A stretch of DNA of 64,000 bases from Asterella californica (GCA_036924285.1 JAYKYS010000009.1:14632001-14696000); one strand, 5' to 3'; counted from the first letter of the stretch, positions 48,905 through 62,491 are shown. A program made the numbers and translations. Notes: a model not told the origin generated them from the letters alone.

Positions 48905-50650
48905 AGATGCGATTTGGAAAAGCATTACAATCGAAGGTTGGGTTGGTGGTGTAATCCTTTGGTCAACAGAAACATTTTAACGAGAGAACTTCACTTTTCA
49001 ATCAAAGTGTAAGGAAAATTCAATTTATGATTAAATAGAAAGCGTTTGAAATGAATTTTATTGGTTTGAACAAGTGAGAGTAAACAAATTAAACTTATTA
49101 TGTTATTTTTCACATGCATTAATTGTGAAAGTGATGATATTATGTGCGGGTTGAGGAGGTAAATTATGGGGCTGAGGTTTTGGGTTGCATGTGTGACTAT
49201 CTACGGTTCTACATGTGTGATACTTAGCATGCACTAGTGGTGGGATTTTGTCCTCTAGCTCCAAAAAGTAAAATATGTGAAGGTTTTCAATCTGCAAGGT
49301 TTGTATTAGGTAGTTTATTTTTTTTGTCTGGACTTTCTGATATTGGGATGGATTTTGTGAGGATTTTGGGGTCATTTGGAGTCAAAGTAGCAAATCCTTG
49401 AAATACATCATATATATTTACTCAAGAAATAGTAGTTAGTAATTTTTAACAGTCCATAATTCTGCCCAGTAATTCAATATTCATCTTGTTTGATATTGTT
49501 TGAAAGGAAAATAACAAGACTTCTCTAATGTCACCTCAACTGTGTAATTTGGAACTGTGATTACACGACTCTGGAGATCTGAAATTTATTGTGAGACGGT
49601 ATATCACATCTGTACGAGATCTCTCACAAATTTCATTAAGAGAAAGTGTTATGGACTTGAAGTGACAATCTTCACAAAAGAGTGTTGAAGCTTTATGTGA
49701 CCATAGATGTGAAAGCACATGTCAATTGGAACTAAAGTTGATATCATCGATAGAGTTTATAAGTTGACACCAACAACACCGGATTTGGTTCTAAGGTTGT
49801 TATTCCATTTGGTAATTTTAGAAAGAACTCCTCTAGAGCTTTCTAGGGACATCAAGAACATTCTACTTGGATGTATAAGGAGGAAGCTACAAGAGTTTGA
49901 AGTTAAAAGAGAGGTTCGAGGTTGAGTTAACAAATTTGTGAGAAGGTTCATGCTGATTTTTTGTTAGGGAAAATTTTTTACCTAAAAAGTTAAGAGCATT
50001 GTAACTTATCGCATGGATGTCTGTTGGAGACACATAAGACATCTATTGAATTGGATTTTCAACAGAAATATTCTATTTAGACTTTATTTAGTCTAAATAT
50101 TTTTGAAGTTGAAAAGGATGAACTTAGAGGTTGTGTAAGTTTTCTTACGGAGAGAGACAAACTGAGCACCATTGCAAAAATATTTTTGAGGGCTATACAA
50201 AAGAAGTTTTAGATAATAATTTTAGATGATTGTGTAACGACCACATACTATCTATGGATAACTAAAGGAAGTAAAAAAGAGACATACTAAGATTTCAGAT
50301 TAGAAGTTGTTGCGTTGTTGTGTTTTGTCTTCCGTATTTGACTATGACATTTTCATAGTGAGATACCTTGTATATTCTTGGATATACATCTTTCATGTAA
50401 TATAATACGGAATATAGTTTTGACTAAACAGTCAAAGTGATCCCCAAACCCAAGATATTATCTCAAGATTTGTATGCATGTCTTAATAACGTAATGATCT
50501 GAAATATCATTACGTTACGATGGTCAAGAGGTCGAATATCCAAGACAATATATATTATCAAGAAAATCATCTGAAATCTATAAGTTTTATGTATTTTAGA
50601 TCATGCGAAATTATTCTTTTCTTTCATATGTATGATAAGGATCCTTATCA
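48905..50650. repeat. Direct duplication, copy A
   Basis: Matches 51,238-53,090 with many small differences: GAAAGCGTTTGAAATGAATT at about 49,040 and 51,421; CACCTCAACTGTGTAATTTG at about 49,532 and 51,988; GGATATACATCTTTCATGTA at about 50,380 and 52,836. It contains degenerate frames (for example IKNILLGCIRRKLQEFEVKR at about 49,850) shared with copy B, suggesting an old gene or element body, but no family is recognisable. Confidence 0.8.
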
Positions 50651-50879
50651 ATAAACAATCTTATTTTTCTGCGGATGGTTTTCATATGTAGATTCACCTT
50701 TCTAATCCAGTTTTTGAAGATCTGTCATAAGCACAATCTAGTCATTCTTTTTTGTTGTAAAGTAGTCACATGTGATTTTCTTTGAGATTCACAAAGAAGT
50801 GATTGCTATAAGTATTTGAGGAATAAATTTTTTTTGTAGAGATCTTAGTACGCAATGTACTCGAAGAAGGTAACTTAAA

Positions 50880-51115
50880 ATTATTTTTTTATGAAACATG
50901 TTTACTTTACTCGAATCTATCATGACAGATCATCCAAAACCCTTGCAACAATGTGCATTTCAAGACAAACAAGATCTCATAAAAAATCATCAATAACATA
51001 ATGATGGATGTTGGTTATTATCATTGGTGCAAAAGATTTAGATGCTTCAAAACAGTTTGACAATCAAGCAATATGAGTCACTTATTACCAAAAAGAAATT
51101 GGAGTTCATTAACAT
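50880..51115. repeat. Arm of an inverted repeat (partner 53,260-53,480)
   Basis: TAACATAATGATGGATGTTG and GTTTGACAATCAAGCAAT here appear as reverse complements CAACATCCATCATTATGTTA and ATTGCTTGATTGTCAAAC at 53,270-53,350. The two arms enclose copy B of the direct duplication. Confidence 0.75.
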
Positions 51116-51237
51116 ACAATATCTCTTGAATCTTGAAAGTCAACCTTGAGACACTAAAATCTAGAAAGTTAAGACGTTATATTGTTAGAAGTCGTTAATT
51201 TAGTTTTATCGATTGCTCAATAATATTGCACTGATAT

Positions 51238-53090
51238 ATGGAAAGATATTACAATCAAATTTGGGTTGGTAGTGTAATCCTTCGATCAACAAAAACATTT
51301 TAACAAGAGAACTTCACTTTTCAAAGCACATAACCATTACACAGAGACATTCTATTATTCTTTAAAACTAAATGATATATATAGTTGAAAGTGGAATGAG
51401 AGCTCAATTTGTGATTAGATAGAAAGCGTTTGAAATGAATTTTATTGGTTTGAACAAGTGGGAATAAAGAATTAAACTCTTTATGTTATTTTTTACATGC
51501 ATTAATTGTGAAAGTGATGATATTATGTTATGGTTGAGGAGGCAAATTTTGGAGATGAGGTTTCATGTTGCATGTGTGACGATTGATGATTTTACATATG
51601 TGACACATAACATGCACTAGTGGTGATATACTAGTTGTAACAAGTGGTGGGATTTGGTCCTCTACCTCCAGAAGATATAATACATGGAGGTTTTCAGTCT
51701 GCAGGATTTGTATTAAGTAGTTTATATTTTCTGTCTGGATTTTCTGATCTAACAAACATTTTGGGAGGATTTTGGGGTCATTTGGAGTCAAACTAGCAAA
51801 TGTGCGAAATGCATCATATATTGTAAATATATAGTAATAATAATATAATAATAATACAGTAAATCATATATATTTACTAAAAAAGTTGTTGCTAGTAAAT
51901 TTTAACAGTCCACAATTCCGCTTAGTAATTCAATTTTTGTCGTGTTTGATATCGTTTGAAAGAAAAGTAACGAGATTTATCTAATGTCACCTCAACTGTG
52001 TAATTTGGAGCTATGGTTAACGAACTCAGGAGATTTGAAATTTATTGTGAGATGGTATGCCACATTGTACGAGATTTCTCACAAATTTCAATAGGAATGT
52101 GTGTTGGACTTGACGTGACAATCTTCACAAAAGAGTGTTGAAGCTTTATGTGACGATAGGTCTGATAGCACATGTCAGTTGGAACTAAAGTTGATATCAT
52201 CGATAAAGTTTATGAGGTGACACCAAGAATACCGGATTTGGTTCTAAAGTTGCTATTTCTTTTGGTAACCTTAGAAAGAGTTCATCAAGCTTTCTAAGGA
52301 TACCAAGATCATTCGATTTGGATGTATAAAGAGGAAGCTACAAGAGTTTGAAGTTAAAAGAGAGGTTCGAGATAGAGTTGACAAGTATGTGAGAAGGTTC
52401 ATGCTGATTTTTGTTAGAGAAAGATTTATACCTAAAAAGTTAAGAGCATTGTAACTTATCACACGGAGGTCTGTTGGAGACACATAAGATATCTATTGAA
52501 TTGGATTTTCAACAGAAATTTTCTATTTAGACTTCCAAATAGATATAGATATTTTTGAAGTTGAAAAAGATGAACTTAGAGGTTGTGTAACTTTTCTTAC
52601 GGAAAGAGACAAACTGAGCACCATTGCAAAAATATTTTTGAGGACTATACAAAAGAAGTTTTAGATAATGATTTTAGATGATTGTGTAACGACAACATAC
52701 TATCTATGGATAACTAAAGGAAGTAGAAAAGAGAAATACTTAAGATTTCAGATTAGAAGTTGGTGCGTTGTTGTGGTTTGTCTTTTGTATCGGACTGTGA
52801 CATTTTCATAGTGAGATACCTTGTATATTCTTGGATATACATCTTTCATGTAATATAATACGAAATATAGTTTTGACTAATCAATCAAAGTGATCTCCAA
52901 GCCCAAGATATTATCTCAAGATTTGTATGCATGTTTTAATAACGTAATGGTCTTAAGGTCAAAGTGTTGAATATCCAAGACAATATATATTATCGAGAAA
53001 ATCATCTGAAATCTATAAGTTTTATGTATTTTAGATCATGCAAAATCATTCTTTTCTTTCATATGCATCATAAGAAACTTTATCAGAAAA
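51238..53090. repeat. Direct duplication, copy B
   Basis: Second copy, offset by about 2.4 kb. It starts at GAAAGATATTACAATCAAAT, which corresponds to AAAAGCATTACAATCGAAGG at about 48,916, and extends beyond the region of the Lys/Arg-rich frame. Also AT-rich and non-coding as far as can be seen. Confidence 0.8.
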
Positions 53091-53639
53091 TAATCTAATC
53101 TTTCGATTGGTGGCTTTCGTATGTAGATTCACCTTTCTAATCCAATTTTTGAAAATCTGTCACATAGATCAATCTCGTCATTTCTATTTCGTTGTAAAAT
53201 AGTCACATGTGAAAGAAAGTCAAGATTGTACGTTAATGAATTTCAATTTCGTTTTGAAATAATAGTGATCCAGATTGCTTGATTGTCAAACGGTTTTGAA
53301 ACATTCTAAATTTTGCAACATTGATAATAACCAACATCCATCATTATGTTATTGTACTTCCATACAAGTCCCAAAGTGATTTTTTCATGAGATCTTGTTT
53401 GTCTTACAATGCACTTAGTTGCAAAGGTGTTGGATGATCTTCATGATAGATTTGAGTAGAGTAAACATGTTTCATCAAAATTGTTTATCTTCTTCGACTA
53501 CATTGCGTACTAAGATCTCTAGAAATACAAATTTATTCCTTAAATACTTACAACAATCACTTCTTTGTGAATCTCAAACAATCAGATTTTATCTCATATT
53601 AAATCTTGAAAGCCAACCTTGAGATACTAAAATCTAGAA

Positions 53640-56600
53640 AGTTAAGATGTTATATTGTTAATAAGTCATTAATTTAGTTTTATCGAGTCTTCAGTATATT
53701 GCACTGATATATGTATTTTTTGTTGTAAGTTATAGTGAACGTGAACACATCAAGTCCTCTAAATCAAACAAAGAAGATTAGTTACTTGATTGAACCAAAA
53801 CATAAGTGCAATTCAAGATGATTCTATTTGGTCGGACGATTTGCTATCAAGTTGTCCTTGAAACATGCTGAGAAAGATCTAGTGCTGTTTTCTCAAAATC
53901 TTAAAAATCATAGGACTGACTGATTGTCTTTTCCGAGTTAGTAACGATTGTATGTATGAGTTTTACTTGCTTCGTGATGGATTTTTTTTCGCTCAACAAC
54001 TTTACAATCTTTTGATTGTCAAAATAGCTCTGAACAATCCTCTTCAATCGATTCATGTTGATTTGCTTAGAAACAAAAATACATCACAAGGAAAAGAATG
54101 TTTAAAATAAAATTTACTAAACAATGATAATTAATAAGAGTTGTTTCTCTTTTTATTCTTCTGTCGTAGTACATTTATATAACTTATGATATTATAAATG
54201 TACTAAAGATCAGAAGACTTTGTAAGTCTTCTGACCTTTTCTGGAATTCATAGTCGACCTCCAAGAAAAATATGACTACAACGTGAATAAGATTATATCA
54301 AGTTGTGATTGGAATGCAAAAAAATAAGATTGAAGTACTTTTAACTATAATAAAAACTAGAGATTGATTGTTACATACTCGTTACGACCATGCATATATA
54401 TTTTCTACAAATCATCTCAATTAGCGTATTAAAGCTTATCAAAGTTAAAATCTCTGGGAAATATTCTTGGTCCACGAGTGAGTGTTACGACCTCATCCAA
54501 GAGGTCACATACGTGTCTTGCAAGTACTTTTGGAGGTGTTCATTAAGAAAATATCATAGACATTTATTGCTTATACTTGATTTCATTATGAACTCTGCTG
54601 TAAGGAAGTTTAGAACTCAAGGAATTTATTCTGATTATTGAAAAATAAAGTAATAATTTATATTCACAAATACGTCCATAAAGCCACGACTCTATACTCG
54701 ATCTATATAAAAGTATCCTTCGATAAACTATGATCTTTTTCTTTCTTCATGTTGTTGTATCTTACGTTGCTGAGGGTGTCCAAGATGACACCATGTCCTT
54801 GGTTATAGGGAAGTTGTAACTAGAAGAAGAGTGAAGCTGCACGTAAAATCATTTTATTCTCAAACCAAAATCTTTTGTCTCTGTGGTTAAAAGAGAAGAT
54901 TGAGAGATCAATTTTTGAAAACTTATTGATAATGCACATCTGAGTGCATCATTGTGTAGGGCTAGCTGAGGAGACCAACTTTAGTTCTTAGATCGTCGAG
55001 GACAGAAGCGTATTGAGAGAGTTGCAACGGATGAAGTTTTAAGGTTTTGAAAGTTTGCATTGCTCATATGCATGTCATATGGAGAGTCTGACGAAGACAA
55101 GTGGCGAAGTGGAGAGACATAATGTTTGCTAAGGAGATCAGTTTCAGATCAATTTTGTGTCATTGGTGAGCTGTTGTTGAGGTTTTCTGGACACATAGTT
55201 CAAATTTGAGAGAAATGATGATTGGAGAAGAATCTTAGTGATCATCTACAAAAGTGTGTTGTGAATTGTCATCTACTTTTACACTTGAGATTGACTTAGG
55301 TACTTCGAAGGGTTGTAACACGGTTTACAGTGCTTTGTATTGGGTGAGTTTGATAGTACTGGGAAACTGTTGTGGACACCTTTCCATCTTGCATGTGAGA
55401 AACTCGAGGCAGAAAACTTCTGAGAGGAGTAATTTTTGAAAGGAGGGTCTGTTTCAGATAAATTTGGAACCATTGGATAGCTCTTTTCCAAGCTTGTCCA
55501 TCAGAAATAAAATGTTTAAAGTTGAGTTGTAAGGCAGAAATTCATAAACCCAAAGATTCTTTTGTACATTTTGGGCGAACAAGGCACAACATTGTTAGAG
55601 AATCTTCTATCTTAGCTTTGACACGCTTACTACGAGTACAACTGTAACCATTATCCACAAATGCTTCAGATATCTTATTATAGGAGTTGTATCTATAAGC
55701 ATTTACTTTCGAGTTTCAAATGCTCAAACATTGCAGATTAATCGATTTTATACAATCCATAAATTGAACGTAATTTTATTAATATTTTCTCTCTTAGTCC
55801 GAGGTATAATTAGACAGAAATACAGATTGATTTAGCTAAAACACATATTTATTTAGCTAAAACACATATTTTCCATACATCTCTTTAGAGTTTGAATAAA
55901 AAAATTTGATTTTCTAACATATATTTTATTATCACACTTCATGGAAGTCCTTTGAGGTTAGGACCATAATTCATACGTAGAACCTCATAATAAAGTTAAG
56001 TGAATATTACTACATTTTCAAGCCAATGTGATCTGATTTGTGCAAAACAAATATTCTTGCGTTTTTCACTTCTGAGATCATCTATTTGCATACAATTGCC
56101 TTTTGAGATGGTTTAGTACCATCCCCAAAAGCACTTCTATTAACACGCTGCTAACCTCCATTTCAGAACACTAAAATCTGATTCTCGACTTCAATGAATA
56201 TATTTACACCCCAAAAATACCAAGAATCTAGGTGTAAGCTGGTCCGTAGCTATCAAGATTTGTTTGATTCCACAGTTGTTAGAAAACTCAATGATGACAA
56301 GGATTCGTCCAAGATACGAGTTCCGCTTCGGTAGAGGTCCGTTGTGGTACCACCGATCACAAAACTCACGACTGCTGCACATTTCGTTCTCTTCGTTAGC
56401 GTGCAGAAATCACTACTGTAAAATGTATCCGAACTCATGCAGATAGTCTTCGGCGACGATCTTGTTGACGGATGAGAATGGGGCCGTGGTAACATGTGCC
56501 CGGCAGTCTACTACGTCTTACACAGCAAGTGCCCTACCTTTGCTGCATGCCCTCGTCCCAGACACAGAAAGTGAACATCAGGACACTGTTAATGGTAGGC

Positions 56601-57231
56601 GCATCATTTGTTTTTAACCGCGTAAGACGAAGTGTTGGCAACCCTCCTATCTTGGAAACTAAGGGGTGCTCAATCTTGGTACGTAACTGATGGCATCTCG
56701 TTGTTCTCAATTTCAGCTTGTTCGAGCCTACGCAGAAGAAGCGCAGTTCTAAGCGCTTCGGATATTTCCAAGCTGTACAAACGACTGTTGTAAGTACAGC
56801 TGCTGCTGCTGCTGCTGGGAGTTGTACTTCTGCCAATGCAAAATTCGTCAACAAGCTAGCTCCTTTGTACCAGCTTCTGGACTATCACAGATTCAGAGTC
56901 GTACATCCTCCCACACGATTTCGGTAGAGGGTCAATAAGAGCAAAGTGTAAATCACTAACACCCAAAGTACATTCATGACGTAAGTTGTAAGAGACTGGA
57001 AAGTAGTCAATATGTCAATCATTTCTTGACCGGGCTCTGAAGTTCCTGCTGCCTCTGGTGAATGACTCCTACTCAAACTACAAATGATTTCTCTACATTT
57101 CTCTTAAAGCAAAATGGGGGCTGTGGAGAGAATTCCCGCGATAACCGAGAGAAGCTGCTGCTGATCGACTCAAGATGATGATCCCGCCACTATGACTGAG
57201 AAGGGTGAAGATTCCAACCACATCATTGGTG
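53640..57231. other. AT-rich intergenic region, no supported gene
   Basis: No frame longer than about 106 codons and no recognised motif. A GC-richer patch at 56,440-56,930 has overlapping short frames on both strands around a GCT run (56,801-56,818); exon-like borders (TTTCAG at about 56,717) exist, but no family can be named. It could hold an unrecognised exon. Confidence 0.5.
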
Positions 57232-58140
57232 TCACAGTCTTTCGTAGAAAGACCTGTAAACTCTTCCGCCTTGAGTCAAAACATGCACCTCTCTCTCACT
57301 GGGTAATCCCAGAGGATTCTCTACGACCCATCCTTCAGAGTCACGAGGAACAGCACTGGAATTCGATAAGGTAACGCCTAATTGCTCGTCAAACTGCCTC
57401 CTCATGTCGACCGCTACTTCTTTCACGTCGGACTGGACTAAAAGTTTACCTCCACGGGCCAAATGCTGAGTGATGCTATCCACCAGCTGTTTCTGCACAA
57501 CCCTCCGTTTGTGATGCCTCTGTTTGAAGTGAGGATCCGGGCACAACACTGTAACATACATAAGTGGACCAGGGTATGAGCAGAGCAGCGAGTTGAGGTG
57601 CACGGTGGCATTAGTGGTCACAAAATGGATGTTCGTCAAATTCAGCTCCTCGACCCAGAGTCTGGCTCGATCTACTAACTTAGCTCGAACGTCGATCCCC
57701 AGGAAGTTCTCGGCGCCATTTCTCTTAGCCAGGACCATAAGAAATCTGCCGCTCCCACAGCCTATATCCACTGTAAGAGGCCGAGAGCAGTCCGAGAAAA
57801 TTTCACTCCACTTAGGGGTTTTTACTGGTGCCATCAGCGAAGCCTTCAAAGGATTCACATGTTGTCTGATGCGACATCCTCCAACCTGCTCCTGTACGGG
57901 CTTTAGCTCAAGCTCGGCAAACGTCAGCTCTATTTGCTTGGCGCTGATTAAGTGTCTGGAGCCGCCGGTCACATTGGGAGGCGCTGGTGCTGGTTCCGTG
58001 TGAATGCAGCAAGCAGAACGAACTCGAGGTTGTTGCCTTGCCCTGGAATTCGACGATACTGACGACGCTAGTCTGCGAGTGGAAAGTTGGCAAGTGCGTC
58101 CGGCACTCCACGGAGCACCGACTCTCTGCAGTAGCGCCAT
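57232..58140 (-). CDS. tRNA (guanine-N7-)-methyltransferase, organelle type
   Basis: Single-exon frame of 302 residues on the minus strand. It methylates G46 in the variable loop of tRNA using S-adenosylmethionine. The SAM-binding motif I VDIGCGSGRFLMVLA lies at about residues 125-140, followed by NFLGIDVRAKLVDRA, then TNIHFVTTNA, the TrmB signature PDPHFKQRHHKRRVVQ, GGKLLVQSDVKEVA and the C-terminal VYRSFYERL. The first 100 residues are rich in Ser/Arg (LSTRRLASSVSSNSRARQQP) and look like a transit peptide, so I infer plastid or mitochondrial action. Length and motif order fit bacterial-type TrmB with a plant leader. The start is the first ATG in frame. Confidence 0.92.
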   Translation of the reverse strand: MALLQRVGAPWSAGRTCQLSTRRLASSVSSNSRARQQPRVRSACCIHTEPAPAPPNVTGGSRHLISAKQIELTFAELELKPVQEQVGGCRIRQHVNPLKASLMAPVKTPKWSEIFSDCSRPLTVDIGCGSGRFLMVLAKRNGAENFLGIDVRAKLVDRARLWVEELNLTNIHFVTTNATVHLNSLLCSYPGPLMYVTVLCPDPHFKQRHHKRRVVQKQLVDSITQHLARGGKLLVQSDVKEVAVDMRRQFDEQLGVTLSNSSAVPRDSEGWVVENPLGLPSEREVHVLTQGGRVYRSFYERL

Positions 58141-59265
58141 AGCTTTGCGGGCAAAAGATTGTGCTCAGACGAAATCCCGCATTTCGTTGTCAATGCTCTC
58201 CCCGTGCTATTGTCATCGATAGCCTTGACATGGACGTTTGCCTCCCTCAAGAATTTTCCTCCTTGCCTATGATTCCGTTCTCCACTGCTGTCCCATGGTT
58301 ATAACCATAGTGTCGAAGCTCCCCGTTGAGCGCTCTTGACTACTCGTTGTCGTCCAAGTGCACCAAAATAACTGTCACACACTCCAACTACTTTGTTTCT
58401 TCGGGGTTTAAGCAGATCTGCTCCCTCCTCGCGTTTCCTCCCACTAAGATGTATGCTGCAGGTCCGGAGCACGTGTAGTGATGCGTAGTGCATTCTCCTT
58501 CCACGTTTCAAGGAAGCCGCTGCTGCTTGTCCCTCTCCAGGAGAATTAACGGATGAGTCCGACAGCTCCGTCACGCACATCTCCGGCTCTGAGCTCAATC
58601 TGGACACTTGATCTGTGCCTCGGTGGAACCTCAAGTTTATAATCGGCGGTTGGAGGAGATAAGAGAATGTGAATTTCAGGAGTATGCTTCTTCTCAGAGT
58701 TCAAAACGCTCCCGTCGTTTGGACACAACTACTTCTGTGAAATGTGCTTTACTATTATGACCAAAGAGGAATCTTTGATTAAGTCACGTTACACACATTA
58801 GAAACAGGTGTTCACTTTTTACCATCCTCCTCAAATAAATGATGCCGTAATATTTCTGGTACGCTAACCAAGGAGCTAGAAAGGGATTCCTCACTGCGAG
58901 ACTCTGCATTCTGTGCTAAACCTGAAAACCAAACCACCGATCACTACCATCAAAGCGAACTACCGTTGCATACACGAACGGGTGCAAGATTTCTCTTTTA
59001 TCATCCTTTCCGAGCATGCGGGTGCCATAACTAAAAGGGCGTTCATCCTTAATTTCATCCCTTAATTCTGCTTCCGCCTCCGCTGAGAGGCAACCCCCCA
59101 TCACCACCAACCGAACTAACGTCGCATATACGAGAGGTACAGTGAAAGCGACATTTATTGAGCTGAGCTCACAAATACAGCTCCTCATAGGAGAGTAACT
59201 TTAGAATGCTGGCTAGTGCTACGAATTTCTTCGAGGATTGTGCGAAAATTCTAATATCAAGAACA
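58141..59265. other. Spacer between the methyltransferase and thioredoxin genes
   Basis: No conserved frame. Several short minus-strand frames at 58,300-58,730 and 58,916-59,188 have no recognisable motif. The methyltransferase promoter should lie at about 58,150-58,500. Confidence 0.6.
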
Positions 59266-61462
59266 TTATAACTCGTTCTCAATGATGTTGCGAATGGTTT
59301 CAGTTGGAAGCAATCCCTCGGTGCGTATTGCGAGCTTCTCAGCGTCTGAACTCACAAAAACCATGGTTGGCAGACCACGAATCTGTCCCGCAGAAAAACA
59401 AGAAGGGTGGTGACGAAGATCAGTATCAACACACATCTTTGATCGATAATCTCAACTGCTATAAGGAGTATTAACAATAACGCTTCTCGCAACTACTCTA
59501 ACCAATGGATCTTCCTTTCTCCCCAATGAAGACTATCACAGTCCAAATCCGGGACAGAAGGGACAGGAACTCAGCAACTTACCTCCATTTGCGAGGCAAG
59601 CTCGTGCTCCTCATCAGTGTCAACTTTCAAAAATCTGACGTCATCACCGTACTCCACAGCCAGCTGACAAGTGAACACATAATAAGCCGTAAGAAAATCA
59701 AATTAGTCCATCGGAGCCGATTCAGCCACAGAGACTGTGTAGAGCACACACAGCCGGAAAGCCCCAAGAAATGTGCTGGAGTGCGTCTAGCGAAGCATTC
59801 GAGGAGGTGGAATCCCAGTCAGCATGATGAGCTTACCCAAGAAAAGGAAAACAGCCGCTTCAGGAATCGTACGGAAGGGCATCACCCAAGAAGCAAGTTT
59901 TGAACTACACGTACAACTAGATTAGACACTACAACTAGATTAGACACGGGAGGCAGTAACACTGATGGTAAAAAAGCACACAGTCGTGATAAGGTGGATC
60001 TGTTCTCTACACGCCTAGTTCTGCGTGTGTTTGCATCTTGATTCTCTTGAAGTCGGAGAAAAGCACACTCGAAGCGAGGACTCAGCCTAGGCTAGCATGA
60101 TTTCATAGCTGCAATAGTTCTAAGTCTTTACAGAAGTATCATATTAGGTCTAGTAACTATAACTGTCACCTAAACTCTGGTCTGAAGCAATCGAAGTTTC
60201 AACTGTTCCATCCTCTTGCTCCTACAAATTTTCACAATCCATCTCGTACACTTCACGTCAGGTTTCTTTTCTGTTACACACCTGTCCCCTCAACAGAATT
60301 AGTCGACACGAATACTAGAAGTTGACTCGATATGACCTCTTCCGTTAGCTGGACGATTCCTCGAAGCTGAAAAGAAATCTTAGCTTAGACTTCGAGATGT
60401 CCGAGACTTGACCGCCTCGGACTTGGTTATTAAATATGTTTCCCCCTGCATTCTGTAATTACATTCTCGAGTTACAGGGGTCATCACACACCACAGGGGC
60501 TTCGCCTATGCTGTGTGATGACCCCTGTAAGTCACACACCATAGGCAATCGGTCTGGCCTACTTGCTACCGGCATTACACACATCAGGAGCCTTGGAAGG
60601 GTACGACGCTCCGTGACACAGTTACCGATCGAGTGCAAAAAGGACCTACAATCTCGGATAAAGCGGCATTAAGTTGTGAACTGGCGAAACATCTAGCATC
60701 TACAGAGTCAGTAGAGAATCATGCAAGAGATCTCAGAGACTACAGGAACAATCTCGAATCGGGTAAACTAAGAACTGAAAATCACCTCTTCCAGCTGCTG
60801 CGCAAGCACTATACAGGGTCCACACCACGTAGCGTAGAAATCAATGATCATCGGCGAAGTTCTTTGGTTCGTAAGAATGTCATCCAGCTCCTTCGCTGTT
60901 ACCTTTTGCTGTTAAAAGGACATTCAAAACGCGTCAACGCAAAAACCGACCATCATCCTTGAAAGCAGCATTGGATTCCGGCCTCCGAAGCGAGAGGAGA
61001 CAAATGAATGACATCACAAATCGCTGGGAGGGAATTCACGATCACTTCGAACTCCGATTCCATTCTTCAGCAAACAGGGAGGACATGAGGTGGCACCGAA
61101 GGATTCACAAACTCAGAGATACAGAAGTCAAACGACATACCATCCAAGCAAGCAACCGACCAGCAAAGACAAAGAAATCAGAATGTGAGTCTACGAACCA
61201 CGAGCGCAGCGCGAGCAGAAAAACCTAGACGAGAAACACGGTTGTTGGTGGAGGAAGCGGAGACTAACGGAAATACTACTCCCTTGAATTGAGAAGCCAA
61301 GCCAGTCTTACTCCGAGCTATATTCTGAATTCTCCTGGCAGCGGTCGCTGATACGACGACACTGGTACGTGAGACTGAGGACGAAGAACACGAACAAGAC
61401 GGCGCAGTAACCGAACTACTCCTAAGAGCTGGCCACAGCCCACACGCACTCAGGACTGCCAT
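59266..61462 (-). CDS. TRXz: Plastid thioredoxin z (TRX z/CITRX-like), four exons
   Basis: Minus strand. Exon 1 starts at 61,462 (MAVLSACGLWPALRSSSVTA), a Ser/Arg/Ala-rich transit peptide, and ends near 61,185; its donor is the one uncertain border. Exon 2, 60,902-60,786: VTAKELDDILTNQR, IIDFYATWCGPCIVLAQQLE with the active site WCGPC. Exon 3, 59,663-59,583: LAVEYGDDVRFLKVDTDEEH. Exon 4, 59,382-59,266: IRGLPTMVFVSSDAEKLAIR, TEGLLPTETIRNII to the stop. The tail AIRTEGL-LP is characteristic of TRX z, which is bound to the plastid-encoded RNA polymerase complex and needed for plastid transcription. An upstream in-frame ATG at 61,579 would add 39 residues; the 61,462 start gives a typical leader. 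Confidence 0.9.
60473..60529. repeat. Perfect 18-bp inverted repeat in thioredoxin intron 2
   Basis: TACAGGGGTCATCACACA (60,473-60,490) and its exact reverse complement (60,512-60,529) around a 21-nt loop. Just beyond, CACACACCATAGGC (60,533-60,546) can pair with GCCTATGCTGTGTG (60,504-60,517), giving an alternative fold. It may be a small foldback element or a structured RNA in the intron. Confidence 0.85.
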
Positions 61463-61579
61463 GGCTACAAGCTCACTCTCGCTTTCGCTCTTACTCGCTG
61501 ACCTGAAATTCACGTCTCCTGGGACAACAGTAGCTTTTCTTTCTTCTTCATCCGCCTGCTTTCCTCCTTGATGATACAC

Positions 61580-62491
61580 TCACGTTTCATATCCTCTTGT
61601 CTCCAGGGAGTGGAAGGATTACAGTATAGGTACGCGCTACTCTTCTCTCCTCTCTTTTGGAGCCCTGTCAGCTTACCACGTAGCGGGCCGACGAGTCCCC
61701 CGACGGACAAGCCCCAAATGCTCTTGAGACTTGAGTCTGACTTGACACGCGGGCGAATCGCCAGACCACTGACAAATATGCAAACCCTACCTAATATAAC
61801 CGGGTGAACTCAACGTAGTTGCTATAAACACCCTAACAAGGATCGTCAGTTTATGGCTAGAATCATGGTTTAGAAAATTATTTTTTGAAAAACATGGTTT
61901 AGAGAACCAATTATTGCTGGTCTTTCTTACTCAATTGACGTTATTTCTGCAGAGATTTTATAGATTATTCGGGCTAAAACCAATAGAGAATATCAATATT
62001 GTGTTACATGGATATTCATTTGGGTAGTTATCTATTCAACTAGATAGAACCCTACAGTGGTGGCACAGAAACGCAAACTAATGCCCGGCTGTTCGTGCGA
62101 GATTAATACGTTCTTAATTGAAAATTTAGGTGACTGACCACAGTTTCTGTGCCGAGTTCACTGCGATTACAGCCGTTGTAATCGACTGGAGAGCCGTTGC
62201 AGTCAGAATCAACTATAACTGTAACGCTGCTCAGAAAACGGAGACATGGACAGACTAGAGCCGAGCGGAGACAGAATAGAGATTAACCGAACAGATGCGA
62301 CCTGCGACCTGTGACGGAGAGAGTCGAGCAAAGACGGAGGCGCGGAGAACAAATGCGACTTGTGACCAGCAGGCATACTAGAGCCGAGCGGAGACGGAAT
62401 AGAGATTAACCGTAGGAGATGCGACCTGTGACCTGTGACGGAGAGAGTCGAGCAGAGACGGAGTACAGACTAATGGAATGCATGCAAGGTC
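61580..62491. other. Intergenic, with a 118-bp tandem duplication
   Basis: No gene seen. At about 62,252-62,340 and 62,370-62,465 the unit CTAGAGCCGAGCGGAGACRG ... GTGACGGAGAGAGTCGAGCA occurs twice. The rest is unremarkable. Confidence 0.7.

Noticed and set aside
56496..56927. Cluster of short frames around a GCT run
   Set aside because: Some exon-like borders are present, but no family or conserved motif could be named and frames exist on both strands; left as intergenic.
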